From Ophiostoma sp. CBS 140.51 (lineage: Eukaryota > Ascomycota > Sordariomycetes > Ophiostomatales > Ophiostomataceae), in NCBI GenBank assembly GCA_029298735.1, contig JANSLP010000113.1, positions 1 to 64,000 on the forward strand: a stretch of 64,000 nt of DNA, given 5' to 3'. This document shows, piece by piece, positions 62,674 through 64,000 of the stretch. The notes below the pieces were generated by a model. That model saw only the letters and a list, made by a program, of their open reading frames with translations. It did not search any database and was not told where the DNA came from. How positions within the stretch are numbered: position 1 is the stretch's first letter; every line of letters starts with the position of its first letter. The position numbers were made by a program, and so were the translations under genes.

Positions 62674-63468
62674 ATGCTCCCTACACCAGACACTTCGCAT
62701 GTCCCATACAGCCGCGTCTACGAGCCGGCCGAGGACTCGTTCCTCATGATTGATACGCTGGCCCTGCCGGCGGAGGCGTCCTTTTTGCAAGCTCGATTTC
62801 CTGGAGCGTCACCACCACCCCTTGTCGTCGAGATTGGTGTTGGGTCGGGTGTTGTTCTTGCCTTTGTCACTGCCCAAGCAGGGCACCTGTTTGGTGAGAG
62901 CCGGCCGCTGGCACTGGCTGTCGATGTCAATACGTTTGCTCTGGAGGCGACAAAAGAGACGGTTCGCAGGGCAGTTAAGGAGGAGACCGAGTCGACCGAT
63001 GCGAGCTCGACCGACGCGCAGCGGAGGGAGGACGACGTCCTGCCGACTGGCACGTTCGTGGGAGGGCTTCGCGCCGACTTGGTGTCAGCGCTGCGCCCCG
63101 GCCAGGTGGACGTCTTGCTGTTCAACCCACCGTATGTGCCAACACCTACTCTCCCACAAAACGAGTCTACGGACGTCAAGGACGACTTTGCGCGGGACTC
63201 GCACCTGTTGGAACTGGCCTATGCGGGCGGCCACGACGGGATGGAGACGACGGACAGATTGTTGGAAGCACTCCCCGAGGTGCTGTCGGAGCGGGGGTGT
63301 GCATATATTTTGCTGTGCGCACAAAACAGGCCCGATGCGGTCAAGGGGCGGATAAGGCAGTGGCCGTCGGCATCATCCTCAACGTCCTGGCACGCCGAGA
63401 CAGTAGGATCAAGCGGCAAGCAGGCCGGCTGGGAGAAACTGCAGATTGTGCGGATATGGAGGGAGTAG
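62674..63468 (+). CDS. MTQ2: eRF1 glutamine methyltransferase, Mtq2/N6AMT1-like
   Basis: 264 aa, single exon. A SAM-dependent class I methyltransferase that, with partner Trm112, methylates the GGQ glutamine of release factor eRF1 (family knowledge). Diagnostic blocks are VYEPAEDSFLMIDTL at residues 15-29, motif I VVEIGVGSGV at 51-60, VDVN as motif II and FNPPYVPTP with the catalytic N151-P-P-Y154. ELAYAGGHDGMETTDRLLE is the family's downstream motif. A Ser/Thr/Glu-rich insertion before the NPPY region and another near the C-terminus make it slightly longer than yeast Mtq2 (221 aa). The start is the only ATG before the conserved YEPAEDS block and has a CA-rich leader. Confidence 0.93.
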   Translation: MLPTPDTSHVPYSRVYEPAEDSFLMIDTLALPAEASFLQARFPGASPPPLVVEIGVGSGVVLAFVTAQAGHLFGESRPLALAVDVNTFALEATKETVRRAVKEETESTDASSTDAQRREDDVLPTGTFVGGLRADLVSALRPGQVDVLLFNPPYVPTPTLPQNESTDVKDDFARDSHLLELAYAGGHDGMETTDRLLEALPEVLSERGCAYILLCAQNRPDAVKGRIRQWPSASSSTSWHAETVGSSGKQAGWEKLQIVRIWRE

Positions 63469-63918
63469 GCAGGCAGGAGAGTTTGTTATACAGGCGCCTG
63501 GAGTTATGGGTTTCATTCTACAGCGTTCATCGCATGGTTTACATAGACTAGACATTAATTTTCTGCAGACACGGTCGCTTTCAACTCATGTGAAGTATGC
63601 TTAATGTCTTTTTTCTATCTCTCTCTCGTAGATGATTTTTGTGTGGCCCTTCACCGCCCAACGATAAAAACGTCCGTAAACGCCAGTAAATCCAAGTAAC
63701 AAATCGCAAGAAAAAGACAAAACAGATCAACGCAGATGACAAAGATGACAAGAGACAACTATGAACGTGCAAACCGTGGCAGACAGTCCATACACCAGGA
63801 AAGCCAAACAGAACAAAAGTGAAGTGGCAGGAAATAAAGCAGATGCAAATGGGCTCGTACGCAGGCAGCAGGTTGGCGCTCGGGGATGGAGGCTCGACCG
63901 CCTGTCGGCGGTCTCAAT
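63469..63918. other. Intergenic region between convergent genes
   Basis: 450 bases forming the 3' flanks of the methyltransferase and the right-edge gene. No gene seen. Confidence 0.6.
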
Positions 63919-64000
63919 TTAGCCCCGCCCCCGGAAACCGCCCCGGCCGCGTCCACCACCACCAAATCCACGTCCTCCACCCCGTCCGCCCCGGCCACGG
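63919..64000 (-). CDS. RGG-box C-terminus of an RNA-binding protein, partial
   Basis: Minus-strand reading from the right edge to a TAA at 63921-63919 gives only Gly, Arg and Phe: RGRGGRGGGRGFGGGG, then RGRGGFRGRG. This is a glycine-arginine-rich tail, as in Gar1 of H/ACA snoRNPs, some Lsm/Sm proteins and other nucleolar RNA binders. The gene body lies beyond the window, so the identity stays open; Gar1 is one good candidate. Arg in such tails is usually methylated (family knowledge). Confidence 0.6.
   Translation of the reverse strand, partial: RGRGGRGGGRGFGGGGRGRGGFRGRG

Noticed and set aside
1..64000. tRNA, 5S rRNA, CRISPR or complete transposon
   Set aside because: I looked for T-loop GTTCGA-type motifs, 5S rRNA words, spaced direct repeats and transposase or reverse-transcriptase motifs and found none that hold up.

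Overview
The window looks like nuclear DNA of a filamentous ascomycete (Pezizomycotina, probably Sordariomycetes). The reasons are eukaryotic splice sites with mostly short introns, long pyrimidine-rich leaders, and genes of fungal type: a TRPY/Yvc1 channel, RAD17, TFIIF-beta, a Nif1-like Sel1 protein and an MTQ2-like methyltransferase. There are also signs of repeat-induced point mutation (RIP). Seventeen protein-coding genes (two cut by the window edges), one clear pseudogene and two gene-free regions of more than 9 kb could be supported. I found no tRNA, rRNA, CRISPR array or intact transposon. All calls come from reading the sequence; no database search was run.

Layout. 1-8.5 kb is an accessory carbohydrate region. 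It holds the edge of a GT92-like glycosyltransferase, an MFS sugar transporter (minus strand) diverging from a secreted GH27 alpha-galactosidase, a GH78 alpha-L-rhamnosidase remnant with seven in-frame stops, and an ankyrin-repeat gene that starts where the GH78 homology ends. 8.5-17.8 kb has no recognisable protein gene and ends in a strongly pyrimidine-rich leader in front of a bZIP factor with a hydrophobic, possibly membrane-spanning segment. 22.9-45.2 kb is a compact housekeeping block: Nif1-like Sel1 protein, CE4 deacetylase, Cys/Met-metabolism PLP enzyme, five-finger CCCH protein (ZC3H3/Red5-like), TFIIF-beta, HAD hydrolase, a small unknown protein, RAD17 and an APH-fold kinase-like protein. 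46.0-48.8 kb is a RING protein. 48.8-58.5 kb is a second gene desert. 58.5-64 kb carries the Yvc1-like channel, a small Cys-rich protein ending in a CaaX box, an MTQ2-like methyltransferase and the RGG-rich C-terminus of a gene running off the right edge.

Functional reading. The transporter and alpha-galactosidase could form a small galactoside-use pair with carbon-catabolite control (inference). The dead rhamnosidase beside them suggests that a former plant-glycan locus is decaying and has been rearranged against an ankyrin gene. The most unusual candidates are the membrane-segment bZIP with its very long leader, the CaaX Cys-rich miniprotein, the GH78/ankyrin junction, and several gene-structure oddities: a GC-AG intron, stop-free introns of length 3n, long introns, and a uORF overlapping the RAD17 start.
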